This document shows, piece by piece, positions 1 to 7,968 of a DNA stretch of 64,000 nucleotides (positions are counted from its first letter, which is position 1; every line of letters starts with the position of its first letter). Position numbers and translations under genes: made by a program. This DNA is from Streptomyces sp. NBC_01275 (lineage in GTDB: Bacteria > Actinomycetota > Actinomycetes > Streptomycetales > Streptomycetaceae), in assembly GCF_026340655.1 (NCBI RefSeq), contig NZ_JAPEOZ010000001.1, positions 2,356,001-2,420,000 on the forward strand, read 5' to 3'. Under the pieces are notes generated by a model that did no database searches, had not been told where the DNA came from, and saw only the letters and a program-made list of their open reading frames with translations.

Positions 1-861
1 CCGTACACGCTGCCGGACACCTCGGGCGACGCGGTGCCCGATCTGCCGCAGGCCACGCGTTCGGCGGACGCGGCGCCGTCGGCCGAGGCGTCGGCGAGCA
101 CCAGCTGCTCGGCCGAGGACAAGAAGCTCGAGGGCTGCGCCGCGGCGCTGCCGCTGGACCCGACGCAGCAGAACGGCGGCGGCCCGCCCTGGTACGAGAT
201 CGCCGGCTGGACGCTGCTGGGGGCCGCGGGCATCGCCCTCCCCCTGCTGCCGATGCTGTGGCGGCTGAGGCGGCGCTCGATGCGGCTGGCATCGGCCCAG
301 CACTCCGCGTCCGCCGCGGCCGGGTCGCCGCCCGCCCGCGGCCGCGGCAAGGGCGGAGCCGACGGCCTGGAGGACGGGTACACCGGTCCGGGAATCCGGC
401 TGGACGCTCCGACGCAGGAGGCCACGGAAGCGGCCGTCGCGCATGTCCTGGCGGTCTGGCGTGAGCTCACCGACACGGCCTGGGACTTCGGCATCGAGCC
501 GGACGAGGCGCTGACGCCACGGCGGGCGGCCGCGCGGATCGTCCGGATCGGGGAGCTGGACGAGACGGCGGCACGGTCGGTGCACCGGGTCGCGGGCGCC
601 GTGGAGCAGGTGCTGTTCGCACCGCAGCCACGGGCCGAGGCCGGTCTCGCCGACGAGGTGCGCACCGTGCGGACGTCCCTGCGGGCGAAGGTCGGCTGGA
701 CCACGCGCGTGCGCGCCGTCGTCGCGCCGCGCTCCGCCGTCCGCGCCCTGTGGGACCTCAACGACCGCTGGACGGCGCTCCAGGCGGCCGGAGCGGCCCG
801 GCTGGCGACCCTGACGGCCCTGCTCCGACGCCCGCGACCGTCCGGCCAGGAGGGCGGCTGA
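1..861 (+). CDS. C-terminal part of a transglutaminase-like membrane protein (partial)
   Basis: The reading frame is open from base 1, so the gene begins upstream of the window and only the last 286 residues are visible. A hydrophobic segment follows Pro-Pro-Trp-Tyr near visible residue 65, then an Arg-rich stop-transfer stretch. The remainder is a soluble Ala/Arg-rich tail with an ATEAAVAHVLAVWREL-type helical region. This matches the end of actinobacterial TgpA-type proteins (DUF3488, transglutaminase core, last membrane helix, DUF4129). The catalytic Cys-His-Asp core lies outside the window, so activity cannot be judged. The assignment rests on the tail architecture alone. Confidence 0.6.
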   Translation, partial: PYTLPDTSGDAVPDLPQATRSADAAPSAEASASTSCSAEDKKLEGCAAALPLDPTQQNGGGPPWYEIAGWTLLGAAGIALPLLPMLWRLRRRSMRLASAQHSASAAAGSPPARGRGKGGADGLEDGYTGPGIRLDAPTQEATEAAVAHVLAVWRELTDTAWDFGIEPDEALTPRRAAARIVRIGELDETAARSVHRVAGAVEQVLFAPQPRAEAGLADEVRTVRTSLRAKVGWTTRVRAVVAPRSAVRALWDLNDRWTALQAAGAARLATLTALLRRPRPSGQEGG

Positions 862-874
862 GGCACAGCGGACC

Positions 875-914
875 GAGGTCGGCTGAGGTCGGCTGGGATC
901 GGCTGGGATCGGCT
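875..914. repeat. 10-bp tandem repeat, four copies
   Basis: Just after the stop codon of the transglutaminase-like gene, a 10-bp unit (gaggtcggct or gggatcggct) is repeated four times head to tail. No function is evident; it looks like a slippage product in non-coding DNA. Confidence 0.7.
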
Positions 915-930
915 GGAAACAGCACGACGA

Positions 931-976
931 CGTTCGGCCCCCGCCCCGGGCGAGATCCGGGGGCGGGGGCCGAACG
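931..976 (+). terminator. Strong hairpin downstream of the transglutaminase-like gene
   Basis: Bases 931-949 and 957-976 pair almost perfectly (one bulged G) around a 7-nt loop, giving a GC-rich stem of about 19 bp. There is no U-tract, which is usual for Streptomyces terminators. It lies 70 nt beyond the upstream stop codon. Confidence 0.7.
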
Positions 977-1103
977 CTGTGCTGAGACGGGAATGGGGGC
1001 GAGGGCGAAGGCTGGGGCTGGGGCGGCGGCCGGCCCGGCGACGCCGTGAGCGCTTGGAAGGCGGTGGCGTGGAAGCGGGCAGGGGCGGTGGGCCGGGCAT
1101 GCG

Positions 1104-1139
1104 TGAGGGGTGACCGCCCGGTCGGGCGGTCACCCCTCA
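1104..1139 (-). terminator. Perfect 17-bp inverted repeat downstream of the DUF3040 gene
   Basis: Bases 1104-1120 and 1123-1139 are exact inverted repeats with a nominal 2-nt centre. The site lies 53 nt past the stop of the leftward DUF3040 gene and faces the 931-976 hairpin, so the two convergent units each appear to end in a stem-loop. Apart from these two hairpins and the 10-bp repeat, 862-1191 shows nothing coding. Confidence 0.7.
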
Positions 1140-1191
1140 TCAACGTCTGTAGCGTCTGTGCGCGGCTACGGCGCGGAAAGCACGGACGGTG

Positions 1192-1602
1192 TCACTGACC
1201 GCCGCCCTGCTGCTCGTCACGCCTGCGCTGCCAGCGCTGCTCGATACGGTCCATCACCGAGCGCTTCTGCCGTCCCTGACCGCGGGTGCGCGGGGCGCCG
1301 GAGGCTCCTGCCGCGGGCTGCTCGCCCGGCTTGGGGGCCTTGCGCCAGCCGGTCACGGCGAGCACCGCACAGCCCAGCATGACGAGGAAGCCCACGACGC
1401 TGAGCCAGACCTGCTTCGCGACCATACCGGCCATGAGGAGCGCGATACCCACAAGGAAGCCGGCGACCGCCTGGTAGACCCGCCGCCGGGTGTACGTACG
1501 CAGCCCGCTTCCCTCGAGCGCCGACGCGAACTTGGGATCTTCGGCGTACAGCGCTCGCTCCATTTGCTCGAGCATGCGCTGCTCGTGCTCCGAGAGCGGC
1601 AC
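1192..1602 (-). CDS. DUF3040 family membrane protein
   Basis: This is a 136-residue protein. It opens with the family signature PLSEHEQRMLEQMERALYAEDPKFA, written here only in outline as a short acidic amphipathic N-terminus. Two transmembrane segments follow at about residues 44-85, then a basic Gly/Gln-rich tail. The GTG start at 1602 is preceded by a GGAGGA ribosome site. DUF3040 proteins are small actinobacterial membrane proteins usually found near the division and cell-wall (mraZ/ftsI) region. Their role is unknown, and the sequence shows no catalytic motif. Confidence 0.85.
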   Translation of the reverse strand: MPLSEHEQRMLEQMERALYAEDPKFASALEGSGLRTYTRRRVYQAVAGFLVGIALLMAGMVAKQVWLSVVGFLVMLGCAVLAVTGWRKAPKPGEQPAAGASGAPRTRGQGRQKRSVMDRIEQRWQRRRDEQQGGGQ

Positions 1603-1878
1603 GGAGTCCTCCTCATCGTGCAGTCGCCGGGGCGACCCGGGGGGTCCCTTCAGGATAGGCAGGGAATCGCCCCCGTGAAACCCGCCCCTCTACGCCAATT
1701 GGCCAACCGGAGCCCGTCATGGACGTCCCGGTCCGCTGAAGATTCCATTCCCCAACGGCCGACCCGTCATGCCGGGCGGTCTCCCTCGATCATACGGCGC
1801 ACAGCGCTCGAACGGGGGGCCTGTGGCGTACTCCATGTGCAGCCAAGTCCCTGATCAGCGCTGCGCCCCGGCAGCCGC

Positions 1879-2706
1879 TCAGGCCTCGTCGGCCCCCGGT
1901 GTCTCGCCGAGCACGTGAAGCTGGGTGGCCACGGAGTGGAAGGCGGGGAGCTGGGCGGCGGCCTCCTCCAGCTTCAGCAGGGCGTCCATGGCGCCGGGCT
2001 CGGTGTCCACGAGGACGCCCGGGACCAGGTCGGCGAAGACCCTGACGCCGTGCACGGCGCCGACCCTGAGGCCCGCGCCCTCGACCAGCGCGGCGAGTTG
2101 CTCGGCGGTGAAGCGGCGCGGCACGGGGTCGCCCGCGCCCCAGCGGCCGTCCGGGTCGGCCAGGGCCTGGCGGGCCTCGTTGAAGTGCCCGGCGAGAGCA
2201 CGGGCGAGGACGGCTCCGCCGAGGCCGGCGGCGAGCAGGCTGAGGACGCCCTCGGAGCGCAGCGCGGCCACCGCGTTGCGGACGCCCTCGGCCGGGTCGT
2301 CGACGTACTCCAGGACGCCGTGGCACAGGACCGCGTCGTAGCCGCCGCGCTCGACCACGTCGAAGAGGCCGTGGGCGTCGCCCTGGACGCCCCGCACCCG
2401 GTCGGCGACGCCGGCCTCGGCGGTGCGTCGCTCCAGGGCGAAGAGCGCGTTGGGGCTGGGGTCGACGACGGTGACCCGGTGCCCGAGGCGGGCGACGGGC
2501 ACCGCGAAGTTGCCGCTGCCGCCTCCGGTGTCCAGGACGTCCAGCGACTCACGGCCGGTGGCCTTGACCCGGCGTTCCAGAGCCTCCTGGAGGACCTCCC
2601 AGACCACGGCGGTACGGAGCGAGGCGCGGGGTCGAGGGGGGTCGGAGCGCAGCGACGTCGGCTGAGGGCGGTGGGGGGAGACGGGCGGGCGCATCGGGTC
2701 CGACAC
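1879..2706 (-). CDS. Class I SAM-dependent methyltransferase
   Basis: This 275-residue protein carries the SAM-binding motif VLDTGGGSGNFAVPVA near residues 56-71, followed by an acidic residue at the end of strand 2 (VTVVDPSPN) and an HGVLEYVDDP post-motif. These are typical of class I methyltransferases of the UbiE/Methyltransf_11 type. The substrate is not deducible. The GTG start at 2706 has GAGGAG about 9 nt upstream; an in-frame ATG four codons later is an alternative. It is oriented with the HEPN gene upstream and the DUF3040 gene downstream, with gaps of 170-280 nt, so co-transcription is uncertain. Confidence 0.85.
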   Translation of the reverse strand: MSDPMRPPVSPHRPQPTSLRSDPPRPRASLRTAVVWEVLQEALERRVKATGRESLDVLDTGGGSGNFAVPVARLGHRVTVVDPSPNALFALERRTAEAGVADRVRGVQGDAHGLFDVVERGGYDAVLCHGVLEYVDDPAEGVRNAVAALRSEGVLSLLAAGLGGAVLARALAGHFNEARQALADPDGRWGAGDPVPRRFTAEQLAALVEGAGLRVGAVHGVRVFADLVPGVLVDTEPGAMDALLKLEEAAAQLPAFHSVATQLHVLGETPGADEA

Positions 2707-2876
2707 GGCAGTTGACTCCTCGGCGCGGCACCGCCTCTTGCGCGGCGGAGCGATCGGGCTGCCTCCCCGCGCACCGCCGGCGGTGCGGGCGGGCCGAGGG
2801 AAGGCTTCAGGCGTCTTCCACCCTATTGCCTCCGCCGCCGGACCCGGGCACTGCGGTGCGCCGCGGCGAGCACCGC

Positions 2877-3449
2877 TCAGCCCGCGTCGGGCATCGTCCG
2901 GCCCGGTCCGGGGCCGTCGGGGTCGGCGCCGCCGCGCCCGTCCTGGCGTGGCTGCGGAAGGACCGGCTGGAGGACCAGCATGCGCTCGACGAGGCGGAGG
3001 AACATCGCCACGTCACGTATCAGGTCGTCGGCGTCGCGGCGGCTGGCCGCGCCCTGGATGCCGGCCTCGGCCCGGGCACGGCGCCGGGCTCCGGAGGCGA
3101 ACAGCGCGCTCCACTCGGTGAGTTCGGGCGCGATCTCGGGGAGCACCTCCCAGGCGCTGCGGATGCGCGCCCGGCGGCGCGGCGAGGGGTCCGGGCGGCC
3201 TCGGGCGGCGAGCACGGCGGCGGCTGTGCGCAGGGCCGCGAGGTGGGCCGTGGCGTAGCGCTCGTTGGACGTCTCGAGGGCGGCCGCCTCGTCCAGTCCG
3301 GCGCGGGCCTGGGCGAGCAGGTCGAGGGCGGCCGGCGGGGCGGTCGTCCGGCGCAGCACGGGGTGCACGTCGCTCGCCGGGCCGTTCAGTGAGGGGGCAG
3401 GGCCGGTGGCGCGGCGCCGGTGGGCGGCGGCTGCGTGGGAGCTGGCCAT
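2877..3449 (-). CDS. SAV_6107-type HEPN domain protein
   Basis: This 190-residue, largely helical protein has a core (about residues 30-150) matching the actinobacterial SAV_6107 HEPN family: repeated Arg/Ala-rich helices, ERYATAHLAALRTAAAVLA and a W-x-x-L-F segment. HEPN domains often act as RNases or nucleotide-binding modules through an R-x4-6-H motif, but no clear R-x4-H is evident here, so catalysis is doubtful. The start was set at ATG 3449 because AGGAGG sits at ideal spacing; an upstream in-frame ATG at 3479 lacks one. The C-terminal tail is Gly/Pro/Asp-rich and probably disordered. Confidence 0.75.
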   Translation of the reverse strand: MASSHAAAAHRRRATGPAPSLNGPASDVHPVLRRTTAPPAALDLLAQARAGLDEAAALETSNERYATAHLAALRTAAAVLAARGRPDPSPRRRARIRSAWEVLPEIAPELTEWSALFASGARRRARAEAGIQGAASRRDADDLIRDVAMFLRLVERMLVLQPVLPQPRQDGRGGADPDGPGPGRTMPDAG

Positions 3450-3582
3450 GACGAACCTCCTGTCGTCGTGTGACGGCACACCCTGCGACGAGGTGCCGCG
3501 TATGTGCCCATCGTGAGCTATGGCACTGACAATCCGTTCTGACCTGCGCTTTTGCTTCGATCGTAGGTTCGGGCTAGTTTTT

Positions 3583-3600
3583 GCACTGACCAGTCAGTTC
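3583..3600 (+). promoter_or_regulatory. TetR-type operator-like dyad upstream of the ATPase/YhgE genes
   Basis: The dyad ACTGACcaGTCAGT has perfect 6-bp arms and lies 70-90 nt upstream of the ATPase gene. It is embedded just after a possible TTGCAC -35 element at 3581. Such sites are typical of TetR-family repressors, and a TetR gene ends this cluster at 6665-7291. Binding by that protein is inference. Confidence 0.5.
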
Positions 3601-3609
3601 AAAAACTCT

Positions 3610-3654
3610 GGTGCACCACTCGGATGCACCGGAGCGGTGCACCACTCGGATGCA
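3610..3654 (+). repeat. 19-bp direct repeat in the ATPase leader region
   Basis: The sequence ggtgcaccactcggatgca occurs at 3610-3628 and exactly again at 3636-3654, a 26-bp period. It lies between the TetR-like dyad and the chosen GTG start, so it is probably in the 5' untranslated leader. Confidence 0.8.
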
Positions 3655-3670
3655 GAAGTCAGGGGGGACA

Positions 3671-4507
3671 GTGGGAGGCGTCCGCATCACAGCCGCAGGC
3701 TTCGGCCTCGAAGGCCCGCGCGGATGGGCGTTCCGCGGCGTCGACGTCGACGCCGAGCCGGGCTCGCTGATCGCGGTCGAGGGGCCCTCCGGCTCCGGCC
3801 GGACGAGTCTGCTGCTCGCGCTCACCGGGCGGATGAAGGCCACCGAGGGGACGGCCGGCGTCGGCGCGGCGACGCTGCCGAAGCAGCTGGCGGCGGTGCG
3901 CCGCGTCAGCGCTTTGGCCAACGTCGCCGGCGTCACCGACCTCGACCCCGCCCTCACCGTCGGCGAGCACCTGCGCGAACGGGCGCTGCTGCAACGGCGG
4001 TTCGGCGGCTCCGTACGGGAGCTGCTGCGGCCGCGTACGGAACGGGCGGCGCAGGCGCGGCTGCGGATCGACGACGCGCTCAGCGCCGCCGGGCTCGACC
4101 GCGAGGCGCTGCCCAAGGGCGCGCGGACCGCCGTACGGGATCTGGAGCGGGTCGAGGCGCTGCGGCTGTCGGTGGCTCTGGCGCTCGTCGGGCGACCGGG
4201 GCTGCTGGGGGTCGACGACGTCGACCTGAAGCTGACGGACGCCGAACGGGGCGAGGCGTGGGCGCTGCTCAGGTCCCTCGCCGCGGCGGGGACGACGGTC
4301 GTCGCCGTGTGCGCGCAGGCCCCCGAAGGGGTCGTGTCGGTGTCCACGCGCGCGCGGGCCGCGACGGCCGCCGAAGAGCCCGGAGAAGAAGCAGGCGAGG
4401 ACGTCGTCGAGGGTGTCGCCGAGAAGGCCGCCGAGGAATCCATGACGGAATCCGTCGTGCAGGGAGAGGAGTCGGCGGATGCGCTCGCCGAGACTGGCCG
4501 CGCTTGA
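3671..4507 (+). CDS. Degenerate ABC-type ATPase paired with YhgE/Pip
   Basis: The 278-residue protein has a clear Walker A (GPSGSGRTS, about residues 35-43). The ABC signature is not recognisable: LERVEALRLS stands where LSGGQ is expected. Walker B reads LLGVDDVD, with Asp in place of the catalytic Glu. The last 50 residues are Glu/Ala-rich and acidic. The GTG start at 3671 was preferred because AGGGGG precedes it; ATG 3650 lies inside a direct repeat and has no ribosome site. The gene overlaps the YhgE/Pip gene by 29 nt, so the products are probably translationally coupled and form one membrane complex. ATP binding is likely; hydrolysis is uncertain. Confidence 0.8.
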   Translation: MGGVRITAAGFGLEGPRGWAFRGVDVDAEPGSLIAVEGPSGSGRTSLLLALTGRMKATEGTAGVGAATLPKQLAAVRRVSALANVAGVTDLDPALTVGEHLRERALLQRRFGGSVRELLRPRTERAAQARLRIDDALSAAGLDREALPKGARTAVRDLERVEALRLSVALALVGRPGLLGVDDVDLKLTDAERGEAWALLRSLAAAGTTVVAVCAQAPEGVVSVSTRARAATAAEEPGEEAGEDVVEGVAEKAAEESMTESVVQGEESADALAETGRA

Positions 4508-6563
4508 GCTGCGCCGCTTCGGGAGGGGGAAGCTCCCGCGGGCCGCGCTGGTCGCGCTCCTGCTGCTGCCCCTGCTGTACGGCGCGCTGTATCTGTGGTC
4601 CTTCTGGGACCCCTACGGCCGGCTGGACCGCATCCCCGTGGCGCTGGTCAACGACGACAAGGGGGCGACCGCCGAGGGCAGGAAGATCACCGCGGGCGAC
4701 GACATCACGCGCGGGCTGCGCGACAGCGAGGTCTTCGACTGGCACGAGGTGAGCGCCGCGCAGGCACGCGCGGGCGTGGAGGACGGGACGTACTACCTGT
4801 CGCTGACCATGCCCGCCGACTTCAGCACGCGCATCGCCTCCAGCGCGGGCGACTCCCCCGAGACCGGCGCCCTTCAGGTGCGTACGAACGACGCGAACAA
4901 CTACATCGTCGGGCAGATCTCGCGGACGGTCTTCAGCGAGGTGCGCACGGCGGCCTCCACCAAGGCCTCGCGGTCGTTCCTGGACAAGATGTTCATCTCG
5001 TTCTCCGACATCCACGGCGCGACCGCGAAGGCCGCCGACGGGGCCTCCGACCTGGAGAACGGGATCGGGAAGGCCGAGAAGGGCTCCAAGAGCCTCGCCG
5101 ACGGGCTGAAGGACGCCGAGAGCGGCAGCGGCAAGCTGTCCAAGGGCCTGAAGAAGCTCGACACGGGCGCCGGCGACCTTCAGGACGGGTCGCAGAAGGT
5201 CGCGGACGGCACCCAGGCGCTCGCCGACAGGGTCAACGGGGTCGCCGCCAAGGTCGGGCCCTTCCTGAAGGACAACGAGAAGACCATCGGGGACACCGCC
5301 CAGCTGGTCGCCGACGCCGCCGGGACGGTCCGCGCCGACCTCGACACCCTGGTGAAGGCAGCGCCGACCGCCGCCGAAGGCGCCCACACGGCCTCGGACG
5401 CCCTCGGCGCCGTCTACACCGCGCGCTGCGAGAGCCAGGTGCTGCCCGACACCGCCTGCGCCGACCTGAAGAAGGCCAGGGACGCGGCCGCCGACATCGC
5501 GACGATCGCCGACGACCTCACCACGCTGATCGCCGACCAGGACGGCGACCTGAAGACGCTGCGCACGAACCTCGGCACGCTCCAGGAGCAGGCGCAGGCC
5601 CTCGCCGACCGCGCCCCGCACCTCTCCGAGGACCTCGACGACGCCGTGTCCAAGGTCAACAAGCTGAACACCGGGGCCTCGGAGGTCGCCGCGGGCGCCA
5701 AGAAGCTGCACACCGGGCTCGGCACCGCCAAGACCGGGGCCGGCGACCTGGACGAGGGCGTGACCGCGCTCGAGACCGGCGCCCAGGACCTCAATGGCGG
5801 CATGTTCAGGCTGGTCGACGGATCCGGCGAACTCGCCGACGGACTGCACGACGGCGCCGCGCGGATCCCCGACTACGACGAGCAGGACCGCGATGCGCGC
5901 ACCGCCGTCATGGCCGACCCCGTGCAGCTCGCCTCCGAGGACCTGCACAAGGCGCCCAACTACGGCACCGGTTTCGCCCCGTACTTCATCCCGCTGTCGC
6001 TGTGGGTGGGCGCGATGGTGGCGTACATGCTGATCGCGCCGCTGAACCGGCGGGCGCTCGCCGCGGGCGCCTCGGCGTGGCGGATCGCGCTGGCGGGCTG
6101 GCTGCCGGTGGTCGCGATCGGGGTGCTGCAGACGACGGCCCTGATGGCCGTGCTGCACTGGGCGATCGGCCTGGAGATGGCCCGGACGGCCGGGACCGTG
6201 GGCTTCCTGTTCGTGGTGACGGCGTGCTTCGCGGCCCTCGTGCAGTGGCTCAACGCCCGCTTCGGCGCGGCGGGCCGGATCCTCGTCCTCGCCCTGCTGA
6301 TGCTCCAGCTGACGTCCGCGGGCGGCACCTATCCCGTGCAGACGAGCCCCCGCTTCTTCAACGCGATCCACCCCTACCTGCCGATGAGTTACGTCGTCGA
6401 GGCGCTCAGGAGGCTCATCACGGGCGGCGGTCTGCAACCGGTGTGGCACGCGTGCGTGGTGCTGGTCGCCTTCACCGCGGGCGCCCTCGCGCTGACCGCC
6501 CTGTCGGCCCGCCGCCGCCAGGTGTGGACCCTGGACCGGCTGCACCCGGAGCTGACCCTGTGA
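4479..6563 (+). CDS. YhgE/Pip family membrane protein
   Basis: This 694-residue protein has one N-terminal membrane helix (about residues 20-45), a conserved PVALVNDD segment, and a long extracytoplasmic region. That region is built from repeated Gly-Ala-x-x-Leu-x-x-Gly blocks (about residues 190-480), as in the YhgE/Pip phage-infection-protein family. About six C-terminal membrane helices (about residues 495-680) resemble an ABC-2 permease. In Firmicutes, members of this family serve as a phage receptor (Pip) or a secretion component (EsaA); the Streptomyces role is unknown. GGAGAGGAG precedes the ATG. Overlap with the upstream ATPase suggests an exporter or envelope-remodelling complex. Confidence 0.85.
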   Translation: MRSPRLAALELRRFGRGKLPRAALVALLLLPLLYGALYLWSFWDPYGRLDRIPVALVNDDKGATAEGRKITAGDDITRGLRDSEVFDWHEVSAAQARAGVEDGTYYLSLTMPADFSTRIASSAGDSPETGALQVRTNDANNYIVGQISRTVFSEVRTAASTKASRSFLDKMFISFSDIHGATAKAADGASDLENGIGKAEKGSKSLADGLKDAESGSGKLSKGLKKLDTGAGDLQDGSQKVADGTQALADRVNGVAAKVGPFLKDNEKTIGDTAQLVADAAGTVRADLDTLVKAAPTAAEGAHTASDALGAVYTARCESQVLPDTACADLKKARDAAADIATIADDLTTLIADQDGDLKTLRTNLGTLQEQAQALADRAPHLSEDLDDAVSKVNKLNTGASEVAAGAKKLHTGLGTAKTGAGDLDEGVTALETGAQDLNGGMFRLVDGSGELADGLHDGAARIPDYDEQDRDARTAVMADPVQLASEDLHKAPNYGTGFAPYFIPLSLWVGAMVAYMLIAPLNRRALAAGASAWRIALAGWLPVVAIGVLQTTALMAVLHWAIGLEMARTAGTVGFLFVVTACFAALVQWLNARFGAAGRILVLALLMLQLTSAGGTYPVQTSPRFFNAIHPYLPMSYVVEALRRLITGGGLQPVWHACVVLVAFTAGALALTALSARRRQVWTLDRLHPELTL

Positions 6564-6581
6564 GCGCGCGGCCTTCGGAGG

Positions 6582-6629
6582 GCCGGGTTCCGCAAGGTCG
6601 GGCTCCTGGCCGGGTTCCGCAAGGTCGGG
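6582..6629 (+). repeat. Direct repeat between the YhgE/Pip and tetR genes
   Basis: A 21-bp sequence (gccgggttccgca... to ...cggg) is present at 6582-6602 and repeated exactly at 6609-6629, with a 27-bp period. A third, more diverged copy of its gggttc core follows. The repeat lies in the 100-nt gap before the regulator gene. Confidence 0.75.
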
Positions 6630-6664
6630 TTCGTGGGGCTCGGGTTCCTGTGACAATCGGGACC

Positions 6665-7291
6665 ATGGAAAGCAGCACCACGTCAGGCGGCCGCACCCGC
6701 CGCGAGGCCACTCGGCAGAAGCTCTACGAGGCGGCGGTCACCCTCATCGCCGAGCAGGGCTTCTCCGCCACCACGGTGGACGAGATCGCCGAACGGGCCG
6801 GCGTCGCGAAGGGCACGGTCTACTACAACTTCGCGAGCAAGTCGGTCCTCTTCGAGGAGCTGTTGAGGCACGGCGTGGGCCTCCTCACCGCCTCCCTCCG
6901 GGAGGCGGCCGAGCGCACGGCACGCGAGGGAGGCGGCAAGGTCGACGCCCTGGACGCGATGATCCGCGCGGGCCTGGTCTTCATCGACCGCTACCCGTCC
7001 TTCACCCAGCTGTACGTGGCCGAGCTCTGGCGCACCAACCGGGCCTGGCAGTCCACGCTCATGGTGGTCCGCCAGCAGGCGGTGGCCGTCGTCGAGGGCG
7101 TGCTGCGCGAGGGCATCGACGACGGCGAGTTCAGCGACGAGATCGACGTCCAGCTGACCGCCGCCGCGCTGGTCGGCATGGTCCTGGTGGCCGCCCTCGA
7201 CTGGCAGGCCTTCCAGCCGGAGCGGTCCCTGGACGACGTCCACGCGGCACTGTCCCGGCTGCTGCAGGGGCGGGTGAGCGGCCGCTCCTGA
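6665..7291 (+). CDS. TetR/AcrR family transcriptional regulator
   Basis: This 208-residue protein has a classical TetR N-terminal helix-turn-helix: TRQKLYEAAVTLIAEQGF, then TTVDEIAERAGVAKGTVYYNF at about residues 13-55. An all-helical ligand-binding domain follows, with a YPSFTQLYVAELWR segment. It is the third gene of the ATPase-YhgE cluster and most likely represses it through the dyad at 3583-3600. Only its location and orientation support that target. The ATG at 6665 is the first in-frame start after the YhgE/Pip gene. A long inverted repeat follows 70 nt downstream. Confidence 0.9.
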   Translation: MESSTTSGGRTRREATRQKLYEAAVTLIAEQGFSATTVDEIAERAGVAKGTVYYNFASKSVLFEELLRHGVGLLTASLREAAERTAREGGGKVDALDAMIRAGLVFIDRYPSFTQLYVAELWRTNRAWQSTLMVVRQQAVAVVEGVLREGIDDGEFSDEIDVQLTAAALVGMVLVAALDWQAFQPERSLDDVHAALSRLLQGRVSGRS

Positions 7292-7363
7292 GAGGGCGCG
7301 CGCGGGAGACCCACGTAGGGCGACCGCACGCGCAGGGGAGACGGCACGCGCGTGTGCGCACGA

Positions 7364-7417
7364 AAGCGCCGGTCCGTCGTGGCCACGTCCCCCGTGGACC
7401 ACCGCGAACCGGCGCTT
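7364..7417 (+). terminator. Long imperfect hairpin after tetR
   Basis: The outer arms aagcgccggt (7364-7373) and accggcgctt (7408-7417) are perfect complements. The interior can form a second stem (gtggccacg against cgtggaccac). It is positioned as the end of the ATPase-YhgE-TetR unit. Confidence 0.55.
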
Positions 7418-7655
7418 CCTCGTGCTCCCCCGTTTCCTGCGTTCCCCCGTTGTTCCCCCGTTCGGTCCTTCCCCCGGGTCCCCCCGTGCCTCGCTCCCGC
7501 CGAACCGGTCGCCGGTCGGCGGAAGGAGCGGATCGAGGGCCGCTCCGTTCCGGCGCCCCGTGTCGCCGGTGCCGGAGCCGCGCCCCTTCTCCGTGTCTCC
7601 ACTCTCCCGTCCGCGCAGGTCGTCCCCCATCCGCGCGCGTACTCAACTCACTCCC

Positions 7656-7671
7656 TAGGTACGTGTACTCA
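7656..7671. promoter_or_regulatory. MacR-box-like palindrome
   Basis: TAGGTACGTGTACTCA matches 12 of the 14 defined positions of the MacR recognition sequence as I recall it (TGAGTACnnGTACTCA). Further ACTCA elements flank it at 7641-7650 and 7681-7685. A MacR-like response regulator is encoded at 26936-27652. The site lies about 55 nt upstream of a possible small membrane ORF. Confidence 0.45.
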
Positions 7672-7726
7672 GGCCTGCGCACTCATCCTCAGGACGCGAC
7701 GCGGCCCACTGGTCACGATCGCGTCC

Positions 7727-7905
7727 GTGTCCGTACTCCCTCCGGCGCGGCGGCCGCCATCGCGGGCGCGCCGCTGCCGGCCGGGCCGGTGGTGCTGTTC
7801 CTCCTGGTCTCGCGGATCCGACGGTTCCTGCGGCAGGGCCCAGCGGCGCGAGGAGCGCCGGATCGCGAGCGGGACCGGCTCACCGCCCTGGTGAGCCGCG
7901 CATGA
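7727..7905 (+). pseudogene. Possible small membrane protein gene, apparently frameshifted
   Basis: No intact ORF explains this stretch. A GTG at 7727 opens one frame (VSVLPPA...). About 30 nt later a different frame gives AAAIAGAPLPAGPVVLFLLV, followed by a basic/acidic tail ending DRERDRLTALVSRA and a TGA at 7903-7905. That looks like one membrane helix plus a charged cytosolic tail with GC-rich third positions. A single indel in the GCGGCGGCC run would join the two frames. The remainder of 7292-7968 shows only the hairpin, the MacR-like site and C/T-rich DNA. Confidence 0.3.
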
Positions 7906-7968
7906 CGTGACGCCGCCGGCCACGGGCCCGCGACGGCGTTGTCAGTGCCGGCCGATAAAGTCGCGGGC

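Noticed and set aside
4269..6656. Long open frame (795 codons) antisense to the YhgE/Pip gene
   Set aside because: It is Arg/Gly/Val/Leu-rich with no domain, and lies opposite a gene with clear homology. Long antisense frames are expected in DNA of this GC content.
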